NCBI GenBank assembly: GCA_047619485.1
Contig: JBLHKE010000135.1
Span: 1 to 13,306, forward strand
Reading direction: 5' to 3'
DNA length: 13,306 nt
DNA from: JBLHKE01 sp047619485
GTDB taxonomy: Bacteria; Verrucomicrobiota; Verrucomicrobiia; Verrucomicrobiales; DEV007
Shown one piece after another: positions 1 to 6,874 of the stretch. Within the stretch, counting starts at the first letter, position 1. Each line of letters starts with the position of its first letter. A model generated the notes under the pieces. It did no database searches. It saw only the letters and a program-made list of their open reading frames with translations, and was not told the DNA's origin. A program made the position numbers and the translations under genes.

Positions 1-767
1 TGCCCCTGCTGGAACTCCTCGACCAACACCGCGACGGCACCCTCCCGCCCTCATCGATCGGCGTCACCTTCGACGATGGCTACCTCGATGTCCTCGAGAA
101 CGCTCTACCAATCCTAGAAAAATTCGCCATCCCGGCAACCGTATTCGTGGTCAGCGGCAACATCGGCGAACCATTCTGGTGGGATCGCCTGATCGACCTG
201 ACCCACAATACCCCGCAGCTCCCCGACTCGATCCGCGCCTGCGAGACCACGATCAGCACGGCAGGTATTTCGCGGAAGAACCTCCTCAAGCGACTCTACC
301 CCATCCTACAGGGGTTGAACGAGATCGACCGCAGCGCCGCCTTGGCCGCACTCGGAGCCTGCTTCAAACGTGACCAGCTGATCACTACCCGGCGCGCGAT
401 GAACGCCGATGAGCTACGCACGCTGGCCGGACACCCACTCATCACGATCGGCGCCCACACGGTCACCCACACCCGCCTCGCCAACCTCAGCCTAGAAGAC
501 CAACAGCGCGAAATCGAAACTTCACTGCGCCAGGTCGAAGCGATCATCGATCAGCCAGTCGTCACCTTCAGCTACCCTTTTGGCCTCCGCTCCCGCGACT
601 ACAATCACGATACAGTCGAGGCGGCTCGCCGCGCTGGCCTCGACCACGCCATCGCAGCCGACCTCAGTCCGCTCACCCCTAACTCGGATCGCTTCGCCGT
701 CCCACGGATCTGGGCACATGACATCGGTGGCGACGCATCCCGTAAAAAAATCGAAGCATGGCTTTAG
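1..767 (+). CDS. Polysaccharide deacetylase (NodB homology domain), 5' end missing
   Basis: The reading frame is open from base 3, so the gene begins before the window. About 254 residues are visible, and the GTG at 147 is internal rather than a start. Seen: the metal-binding motif TFDDGY (residues 22-27 of the fragment), then PATVFV, a GEPFWWDRL stretch, the second metal motif GAHTVTHTRLA with the two histidines at 152 and 156, FSYPFG (about 189-194) and VPRIWAHD. These are the ordered motifs of carbohydrate esterase family 4, metal-dependent enzymes that remove N- or O-acetyl groups from polysaccharides. The GEPFWWDRL insert is typical of deacetylases in exopolysaccharide and O-antigen loci. 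Its stop overlaps the start of the next gene by 10 bases, suggesting translational coupling. The flippase and ligase genes downstream support a role in surface polysaccharide. The natural substrate cannot be told from sequence. Confidence 0.9.
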   Translation, partial: PLLELLDQHRDGTLPPSSIGVTFDDGYLDVLENALPILEKFAIPATVFVVSGNIGEPFWWDRLIDLTHNTPQLPDSIRACETTISTAGISRKNLLKRLYPILQGLNEIDRSAALAALGACFKRDQLITTRRAMNADELRTLAGHPLITIGAHTVTHTRLANLSLEDQQREIETSLRQVEAIIDQPVVTFSYPFGLRSRDYNHDTVEAARRAGLDHAIAADLSPLTPNSDRFAVPRIWAHDIGGDASRKKIEAWL

Positions 768-1447
768 AATTCACCCACACCAGTAACAAGAACGCCGACC
801 GCCGCACCAGCGTGATCCCCGCGATCACATTTAAGTGGCTGACGATCGCCCTTGTCACCTGCATCGCCCTGCTCGGCACTCTCGGCACATTCGCGCTGCG
901 CGCCCCGCAAGATGCGCTTGGACTGATGGCCCTTTTCCACCTCGACCGCGAGCTAAACCTCGTGACCCTATTCTCCGCGGCACTGCTCCTGACCTCTGGC
1001 TACCTTGTGTATCTGTTAGTAAAAGCCGGCGACTCGGGCCGCGCGATCATCGGGCTCGCCTTCCTCTTCGCCTTCATGGGCTTCGACGAGATGCTCAAAA
1101 TCCACGAGACCTCAGAGAAGTTGACCGGCGTCGACTGGCAGATCCTCTACTCACCGATCATCCTCTTCGCAGGTGCTGGCTGGCTGCTGTTGTTTTTGCG
1201 CAGCGCCGGGGTGACCCGTACCCTCTGGGTAGGTGGTGCTGCCTGCTGGGTAGCCTCGCAACTCCTCGAGGCGGGACAATGGGGTTGGGGCAGCGACGTC
1301 GAGACTGCCAACTACGACTCCCTCATGGTGTGCGAAGAACTCCTCGAGATGACCGGCTCGATGCTGTTTCTCCTCACCCTCTTCCGGCTCCTATTACCTC
1401 AAGGCCTGAGAATGCGCCCGCGCTCCGAGAGCACCGCGCTCAAATAG
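758..1447 (+). CDS. Six-helix membrane protein with DExxxxHE and EExxE motifs, family unnamed
   Basis: A 229-residue integral membrane protein starting inside the end of the deacetylase gene (10-base overlap). Hydrophobic segments lie at about residues 26-48, 68-89, 96-109, 131-148, 155-170 and 199-214. Charged residues sit at helix ends in a pattern I recall from unnamed membrane proteins of polysaccharide and glycosyltransferase loci. They are Asp110, Glu111, His116 and Glu117 (FDEMLKIHE), Glu171, and Glu193, Glu194 and Glu197 (EELLEM). Such paired acidic and histidine residues could bind a metal, but that is inference. There is no signal peptide other than the first helix. The overlap with the deacetylase implies co-expression and possibly a linked job in modifying or exporting a glycan. 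Its 3' end overlaps the convergent ligase gene by 49 bases. No function is assigned. Confidence 0.8.
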   Translation: MALEFTHTSNKNADRRTSVIPAITFKWLTIALVTCIALLGTLGTFALRAPQDALGLMALFHLDRELNLVTLFSAALLLTSGYLVYLLVKAGDSGRAIIGLAFLFAFMGFDEMLKIHETSEKLTGVDWQILYSPIILFAGAGWLLLFLRSAGVTRTLWVGGAACWVASQLLEAGQWGWGSDVETANYDSLMVCEELLEMTGSMLFLLTLFRLLLPQGLRMRPRSESTALK

Positions 1448-2691
1448 ACGACCCACAGCCCGCCGATTGTCGCAGGACCGAAGCAGTCGCTCATCTGGTT
1501 GCAGACGACATAGACCGAGGCGCCGACGTAGCACGCCAGCAGGCGCTTGTCCCGGTCCTCGATCGCCCGCCCAGCGATCACCGCCAGCCCCTTCGCAGCC
1601 GTCCGGAAAAAAATGCATAAGCACAGCACCACGACAGCAGCCGCACCGAACACGCCGATCCCCTTGAAGTAGTCGATCACGAGGTTGTGTGCGTGCTCGA
1701 TTCCCAAGACTTTCTCGCCAGCCCCGGTCCCGATCAACCAGTGCTGCTGCCCCTGGTCGATCGCCTCCCTCCACAGTAGCTTGCGCGACTCCACCGAATG
1801 GTAATTCTTGACGCCACCCTCAACGATACTGCGCATCTTCTCAGCGATCTTCGGATCGAGTGCTTCAGCGACGTCTAGGCTATACATCCATAGCAGACCT
1901 CCCAGCAGTACAACCCCGACCAGTAGAGACAGAGTGTGCAGCAGGCTCCGCGACCGCAGCGAGATCGTAATATATAGCATGGTAGCCACCGTGAACGTCA
2001 GGAACATCGCAGTCTTCGAGCCGGTTCGGAACAAGGTGTAGGCCATCACGATCAAGACGGCTGCCCACGCCAACTTCGCCACCAGCCTGCGGGCGATCGT
2101 GAACTCCGCCACCGCGATTGGAAAGATCACCGCCAACGCGATGGCATACTGGATCGAGTTGTCGAAGAACACCTTCAGCCTGTAAGACCCGAACAGGTAG
2201 GATTTCAGAGGCGGCAGAACAAAGGACAGTATAAATGGCGTCACGCTCAGGCAGAGCCCGGTGAGCAACAGCAGCCGTGGCACCAGCAGAACGCCGTCCC
2301 TCGAGTTCGAGCGAATCGCCAGCAATTGCCCGAAAAGAATCATCGGTAGCACCGCTGGATAGATGATGCGTAGGGAGCGCAATGGCTCGTTGTGATTCGC
2401 CAGTGACAGCAAGCTCAGCAACAGGATGATCGAAAGCATCGTAAACTCGATCCGCACACGCCCGAGCGCCTCGAGCGCCTGCGCCCTAGACACACGTGCC
2501 GCGACGAACCCCAACACGAGAAACCCAGGGGTAACCAATGCCAGCTGCACTGGACGCACCAGCCAAAGGCTCGCCACGTAGATGACGATCGGCACCACCA
2601 GGACGAGGGAGGAGCGGCTCCACACGACCGAGAGTTCCGGCAAACCTATCTTACCCCTGCGGGTTTCTGCGCGTCCACCCTCAGCCCTCAT
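1399..2691 (-). CDS. O-antigen ligase / polymerase-like membrane protein (Wzy_C family)
   Basis: A 430-residue protein with many hydrophobic helices and one larger hydrophilic loop at about residues 275-335. The loop carries the hallmarks of the WaaL/Wzy superfamily: ESRKLLWREAI (Arg303), GTGAGEKVLG (321-330), then the His-Asn pair of EHAHNLVIDYFKGIGVFG (His335, Asn336) leading into the next helix. RTGSKTAM near residue 222 matches the SRTA-like motif of the family. Members join undecaprenyl-linked glycan to lipid A-core or to proteins, or polymerise repeat units, on the periplasmic face of the inner membrane. The sequence does not decide between ligase and polymerase. The chosen ATG overlaps the flippase stop by 11 bases, which supports this start and translational coupling. 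The 3' end runs 49 bases into the opposing membrane-protein gene. Confidence 0.82.
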   Translation of the reverse strand: MRAEGGRAETRRGKIGLPELSVVWSRSSLVLVVPIVIYVASLWLVRPVQLALVTPGFLVLGFVAARVSRAQALEALGRVRIEFTMLSIILLLSLLSLANHNEPLRSLRIIYPAVLPMILFGQLLAIRSNSRDGVLLVPRLLLLTGLCLSVTPFILSFVLPPLKSYLFGSYRLKVFFDNSIQYAIALAVIFPIAVAEFTIARRLVAKLAWAAVLIVMAYTLFRTGSKTAMFLTFTVATMLYITISLRSRSLLHTLSLLVGVVLLGGLLWMYSLDVAEALDPKIAEKMRSIVEGGVKNYHSVESRKLLWREAIDQGQQHWLIGTGAGEKVLGIEHAHNLVIDYFKGIGVFGAAAVVVLCLCIFFRTAAKGLAVIAGRAIEDRDKRLLACYVGASVYVVCNQMSDCFGPATIGGLWVVYLSAVLSERGRILRP

Positions 2692-3991
2692 CTGCCCCCC
2701 CGGTCAAAGCCGAACGGCAGCGCCACAGACACAGCCCCTTCTCGATCAATATCCCCACACCAAAGATCAACGCGAGCGCACCCGTCCCGTACTGCGGGAC
2801 GAAGAAGACCGAAGCGCCACACGTCAATGCCATTCTAAGGCCCGCAAAGAGCGCCAGGTGCCGCGTCTGCCCGACCATCAGGATCAGGTGGGTAGCTGGT
2901 CCGAGGGCGACCGAGAACGCGCCAAGCATCAAGAAAACCCGCAGGATCGAGGCAGCCTCCAGCCCGAAGTCCTTGCCGAAAATCCCCATCAACGGCCCAG
3001 CAAGCCAGAGAGTCATCACCATCGCGGGCACCAGCAGCACCACCCCTTTGATCAAGGTTCCTCGATAGGCTGCCCACACCCTCTGCCGATCTCCCACGTG
3101 CGCCGCGCGGGAAAGTTCCGGCATCGACAACGAGTGCACCGCCGTCGCCAGAACCTCGAACAGTAGGAACAGCCTGAAGGCGGTCGCTAGGTAGGAGACC
3201 TCCGCAGGCGGGTGCGTACGTTCTAAAATTCCCAATGGGATCAGGTAGGCCATCGCAGCAAAGATGAAGCTCAGGCAGATAGGCAAGCCCTTTCGAAAGT
3301 AGCCGCGCGCCTCCCCTAGTGAAGGTACCACGAAATGGCTCCGCTGCAGGCTGAACCCCGGCCCGCGCAAGGCTCCGAGCCCAGAGATCAAAAATGCCGT
3401 CGAGAAGAAGACCAGCGCCAGATTTGGCGTCAGCGCGGAGGCCGACACCACGAGCGCCAGGACAAACATCGAGCTGTTCAGCGTGTGCCTGTAGAGGACC
3501 GCCAGCACCGGGCGCCCCAGACCTGCCATCACCTCCCCGTTGATCATGCAGAGCGCCACCCCCACAATGCAGATCGGCGGAAGAACATACCACCACACCG
3601 GCCGCACGGCCTCCGGTTGCACCAAGCCCGAATAACAGATCACCAACAGCGCAATCCCCAGCGCAAATATCACCGCCGTCATTCGCAACCCTCCCAAGAA
3701 CCGCGCCAGTCCCTGCGGGTCATCACGGAGGCGTGGCACCTGCTGCAGGGCAAGCCGATCGAGCCCAAAGGTCGATATTTGACCCAAGGTCATGAAGATC
3801 ATCGACCAGAAAAAAAAGCCCCCCGCCGACGAAGCTCCAAGTCCACGCGCGATCAAAACCGAAGCGAAGAGTTGCAAAAACGCCCCCCCCAGCCTCAGTC
3901 CGGCTGGCAGCGCAGAACTCCAATAGCGCCCAAGTCGCAGCTGCAGCGCTAGCCACACGGGCCGCACCCCGATGGCACTTGGCTCACTCAT
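2681..3991 (-). CDS. Polysaccharide flippase (Wzx/RfbX-like, MOP superfamily)
   Basis: A 436-residue protein that is almost entirely hydrophobic helices. It opens with a short polar leader and then the stretch LFASVLIARGLGASSAGGFF (about residues 41-60), followed by TFGLDRLALQQVPRL. That small-residue and aromatic pattern ending in a charged cytosolic loop is characteristic of polysaccharide biosynthesis proteins of the MOP exporter superfamily. These flip lipid-linked oligosaccharide units across the inner membrane. Length is in the usual 400-500 range. It is the first gene of a two-gene minus-strand unit, and its TGA lies inside the start of the ligase gene. The pairing of flippase and ligase with a deacetylase opposite indicates a surface glycan pathway. 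No glycosyltransferase is visible here, so those genes probably lie to the left of the window. No clear Shine-Dalgarno precedes the ATG. Confidence 0.82.
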   Translation of the reverse strand: MSEPSAIGVRPVWLALQLRLGRYWSSALPAGLRLGGAFLQLFASVLIARGLGASSAGGFFFWSMIFMTLGQISTFGLDRLALQQVPRLRDDPQGLARFLGGLRMTAVIFALGIALLVICYSGLVQPEAVRPVWWYVLPPICIVGVALCMINGEVMAGLGRPVLAVLYRHTLNSSMFVLALVVSASALTPNLALVFFSTAFLISGLGALRGPGFSLQRSHFVVPSLGEARGYFRKGLPICLSFIFAAMAYLIPLGILERTHPPAEVSYLATAFRLFLLFEVLATAVHSLSMPELSRAAHVGDRQRVWAAYRGTLIKGVVLLVPAMVMTLWLAGPLMGIFGKDFGLEAASILRVFLMLGAFSVALGPATHLILMVGQTRHLALFAGLRMALTCGASVFFVPQYGTGALALIFGVGILIEKGLCLWRCRSALTGGADEG

Positions 3992-4269
3992 GAGCCTAAT
4001 CGAGTGGAATTAAGAGCAGGAAAATACAACATTCTGTAAATTTCATAATTTTAACACCCAATAGCTTAATTTCCATTAATTTATGGTTACCATGCTTACT
4101 TACCCCTTCCACCATACTTTTCCTCTTAGTGAACGAACTCACGAGATGATTGCAGGGTTCCAACTCGGGCGTCCTCTTTTGCCTGAGTTAGCCTTGTGGG
4201 TGGCGACCGCAGGTCACCGCTGCGACCACGAAGGATCGACTTCCGATGGTCTGCGAACTAAGCTGACGG
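3992..4269. other. Divergent intergenic spacer with AT-rich core
   Basis: This gap separates the divergent flippase and beta-propeller genes. Bases about 4010-4090 are strikingly AT-rich against the GC-rich surroundings, with runs such as TAAATTTCATAATTTTAA, and probably hold promoters for both directions. Several hexamers could serve as -10 boxes, so none is picked. Closer to the plus-strand gene, bases 4162-4170 and 4181-4189 can pair as a 9-bp RNA hairpin with one G-U pair and a 10-base loop. An open frame crosses the right part from 4083, but it has no protein-like features and overlaps the real gene. I see nothing else. Confidence 0.5.
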
Positions 4270-5640
4270 ATGATGAAAATGACACCTTTGATCATCCTAG
4301 GCGCAATGCTAGTCACGAGCGAGGCCAGGCCATTCAAGATCGAAGTCATCGACGAGGAGAGCGGTTGGCCGGTGCCACTGGTCGAACTCACCACCACCCA
4401 CAAGGTCACCTTCATCACCGACAACGCCGGCATCATCGCCATCGACCTGCCAGAGCTGATGGGCCGCGAGACCTGGTTTACCATCCGCAGCGACGGCTAC
4501 GAATTGATCAAGGACGGCTTCGGTTACCGTGGCCTGCGCCTCACCCCGTCTCCAGACAAGACCGCGCTCATCCGGCTCAAACGCACCATCATCGCCAAGC
4601 GGCTCGGCCGGCTCACCGGGGCTGGGATATTCGCCGAGAGTCAGAAATGCGGTGAGCACCTCGATTGGAAAGAGAGCGGGATCTTCGGCTGCGACAGCAT
4701 CCAGATGGCAACGCATCGGGGCAAAAAATTCTGGGCGTGGGGTGACTCGAATCTGTCACGCTACCCGCTGGGGATCTTCGACATGACCAGCGCGACCACC
4801 TCCCTTTCCCCACTGAAAAAATTCCAGCCGCCGATCAAGATCAAGTTCGACTACTTCAAAGACGAATCTGGCCAACCGCGCGCGGTAGCTAAAATACCTG
4901 GCGATGGCCCTACCTGGCTCAACGCCTATGTCAGCCTATCCGACCAATCCGGCAACCCGCACCTAGTCGCCACTTACTCGAAGATCCGAAATTTTCTCGA
5001 AGTGTATGAGATGGGCCTGTGCGAATGGAATGAACAAGACCAACGGTTTGAGCCGCTCAAACGACTGTGGGAAAAATCGGATGACGAGCCGCAGCCACGC
5101 ATCGCCCCCGAGGGGCACCCGGTATTCTGGACGGACAAACAGGGCAAGCGCTGGCTGCTGTTCGGCGACCCGTTCCCATTCCTACGCATGCCGGCGACCT
5201 ACGAAGCCTGGCAAGATCCGCTGCAGTGGCAACGCCTGGATCCCCCAAAGCGCCTAGAGCAGAACGGTTCCGGAAAGATGGTCACCCCACACCGTGGCAG
5301 CATCGCATGGAATGCCTTCCGCAAAAAATGGGTCGCAGTATTCACTCAGATAGGCGGATTCCCCTCGCCGCTCGGCGAGATCTGGTATGCCGAGGCCGAT
5401 CAGCCAAGCGGTCCATGGGGCAAGGCGATCAAGATTCTCAGCCACGAAAACTACACTTTCTACAATCCCCGCCTGCACCAGGATTTCACCCCAGAGGGTT
5501 CACCCATCCTCCTCTTCGAAGGCACCTACACCAACACCTTCTCCAATAATCCTAACAAAACACCTCGCTACGACTACAACCAGATCCTCTACCGGCTCGA
5601 CCTCGATGATCCCAAGCTTGCTCCGATTACCGCGCCCTGA
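4270..5640 (+). CDS. Secreted protein: transthyretin-like N-domain plus DUF4185/GH43-like propeller
   Basis: A 456-residue protein. Residues 1-19 form a hydrophobic signal peptide (MMKMTPLIILGAMLVTSEA). Residues about 22-104 look like a carboxypeptidase-regulatory (transthyretin-like) beta-sandwich: a xVIDEESGWPVPLVEL opening, a D-AG turn and a TIRSDGYE strand. From about 115 to the end the pattern is beta-propeller-like: repeated strands with W/F-G-D and sugar-enzyme-like signatures. Examples are FWAWGDSNLSRYPLGIF (154-170), GHPVFWTDKQGKRWLLFGDP, then GSIAWNAFRKKWVAVFTQ and a GEIWYAEADQPSGPW blade. This resembles DUF4185 and five-bladed GH43-type proteins common in planctomycetes and verrucomicrobia. 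Catalytic residues cannot be assigned with confidence. It sits at the edge of the polysaccharide locus, so glycan binding or trimming is a fair inference. Two in-frame ATGs (4270, 4273) precede a third at 4279; any could be used. Confidence 0.72.
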   Translation: MMKMTPLIILGAMLVTSEARPFKIEVIDEESGWPVPLVELTTTHKVTFITDNAGIIAIDLPELMGRETWFTIRSDGYELIKDGFGYRGLRLTPSPDKTALIRLKRTIIAKRLGRLTGAGIFAESQKCGEHLDWKESGIFGCDSIQMATHRGKKFWAWGDSNLSRYPLGIFDMTSATTSLSPLKKFQPPIKIKFDYFKDESGQPRAVAKIPGDGPTWLNAYVSLSDQSGNPHLVATYSKIRNFLEVYEMGLCEWNEQDQRFEPLKRLWEKSDDEPQPRIAPEGHPVFWTDKQGKRWLLFGDPFPFLRMPATYEAWQDPLQWQRLDPPKRLEQNGSGKMVTPHRGSIAWNAFRKKWVAVFTQIGGFPSPLGEIWYAEADQPSGPWGKAIKILSHENYTFYNPRLHQDFTPEGSPILLFEGTYTNTFSNNPNKTPRYDYNQILYRLDLDDPKLAPITAP

Positions 5641-5671
5641 ACCGGTGGTGGCTTTGCAACTTCCCATGATT

Positions 5672-5700
5672 GCTTGGCCAGCCTACTGGAAGCTCCAAGC
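5672..5700. terminator. Possible weak hairpin between convergent genes
   Basis: In the 83-base gap between the convergent propeller gene and TPR gene, GCTTGG (5672-5677) pairs with CCAAGC (5695-5700). Inside it CCAG (5678-5681) pairs with CTGG (5686-5689), with a five-base bulge. There is no U-tract on either strand, so a role as an intrinsic terminator is doubtful. Confidence 0.25.
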
Positions 5701-5723
5701 AGACAGGAGTTTTCGCCACCCAA

Positions 5724-6742
5724 TCAAGGTCGCAGCTTCGTCAGCTGCTGGGTCTCGATCGCGATCTCCACATCCACAAAATCAACCGCATCCCCCTTAC
5801 GTTTCACCAACGCCGCCTCAATGCGCTGAAATGCCTTCAGCCACGCAGCCCCCTTTCCGATTGTCTTCTTCGCGTTTGCTACCTCCGCATCCCACCAGGC
5901 CATCCGCTTGGAGTTCCCACGGAATTTCTTATCCTCCACCGATTCCCGGTGCCTCAGCAGAGCACGCCGCCGCCGCTTCATCTCGGACGTATTCGGATGA
6001 TCCAGTTCGATCGCCCTAGAGTAGGAAAGAAAAGCCAGGTGGAGATCGCCAACTAAAGCCAAGTGATCCCCCATCGCAGCAAATCCATCCGCAAACGACT
6101 GGTCATTACGCAAGAGATTCATCAGTAGCTTCCTCTCCCTCCCCACCGTCGGCAGCACCTCATTCAGCTTGTCGATCGGGATCGAGCCCTCGTCCAAGTT
6201 CGGAAAAAAAGATTCCGCGTAGGCCTGGCCTAAAAAATTCTTCGCCGGGATCACGTCAGGATTCGCTTTCACCTCGGCGCGATAACGCAACATTCTCAAA
6301 TACCAATCACCCAGCCCCATATGCCCCTCAGGTTTCACATCCAGAGCGCTGGCAATCCAACCCGCAGCCTCAGCAAAGTTACCTCGCTTTTTTCCAGGAC
6401 TCCTAGGTTCGACAACGAGGTGTAGTCTTTCGGGACTTCCGCGAGCTTCTCCTTGAGCAAGGACTCCGCTTTCTCAAATTCGCCTACCCGGATGTAGGCC
6501 ACCGCCAGGTCATTGCGCTCGACGTCATCAACGTTTCCAGACTTGGACTTCGGAGCCAGTCGCGCAATCCGGCTTTGGTAGTAGGCTTCCCCGTGGTGCG
6601 CGAATTGCCCGATGATCAGATCATAGCGATCCGCCCCATAGGCGACCGCCACCTCGTCTTTCAGCGTGTCCGAATCCCAGAGGCACGCGATGGCGGGAAC
6701 CGAAATAGAGACGAGCAGGAGAATGCGGCAGATCGATTGCAT
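5724..6742 (-). pseudogene. TPR lipoprotein gene split by a one-base frameshift
   Basis: Two overlapping minus-strand frames form one protein. The upstream part (6742-6335, 135 aa) starts with a lipoprotein signal ending at Cys20 (VPAIAC), then CLWDSDTLKDE and YYQSRI. This is a pattern I recall from verrucomicrobial TPR lipoproteins. TPR-like helices follow (LAVAYIRVGEFEKAESLL, then YTSLSNLGVLEK). The frame then turns into a non-TPR tail and stops. The other frame, entered at the six-A tract (plus-strand T run 6388-6393), reads KKRGNFAEAAGWIASALDVKPEG, which completes the broken TPR exactly, and continues to 5724. One missing A, or a -1 slip after GAA AAA, restores about 339 residues. Candidate causes are true mutation, homopolymer sequencing error, or slippage decoding. 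If made, the protein would be an outer-membrane or periplasmic scaffold of unknown partner. Confidence 0.8.
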
Positions 6743-6838
6743 ACATGGTTGTCTCCGCCTCGCAATCGGCGTTCAATATTAGATCCCACCAACTTCACCA
6801 AATCGCTTGCATGGATTCATCCAGCCGAGCCCAGCAAC

Positions 6839-6863
6839 GTAGCGGCGGTTTGCAACCGCCATG
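6839..6863 (+). repeat. REP-like palindrome 1 (GTAG tag, TGC loop)
   Basis: GTAG (6839-6842), one C, then a perfect 7-bp stem GGCGGTT / AACCGCC (6844-6850 and 6854-6860) closed by the loop TGC. It lies 11 bases beyond the 3' end of the glmS remnant. Same architecture as the other palindromes listed here. REP sequences mobilised by RAYT (TnpA_REP) proteins are known to carry a 5' GTAG or GGAG tag beside a hairpin. Confidence 0.65.
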
Positions 6864-6874
6864 CATCTTTAGAC

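Noticed and set aside
835..1620. Plus-strand open frame of 261 codons
   Set aside because: It is an Arg/Pro-rich shadow of the membrane protein and the antisense of the ligase. The membrane-protein frame has proper helices and motifs.
3335..3952. Plus-strand open frame of 205 codons antisense to the flippase
   Set aside because: It is Arg/Gln/Pro-rich with no hydrophobic core, and the flippase frame on the other strand is clearly real.
4083..4655. Plus-strand open frame of 190 codons
   Set aside because: It overlaps the propeller gene in another frame. Its translation is rich in His, Arg and Pro with no fold-like pattern, typical of an out-of-frame reading of GC-rich coding DNA.
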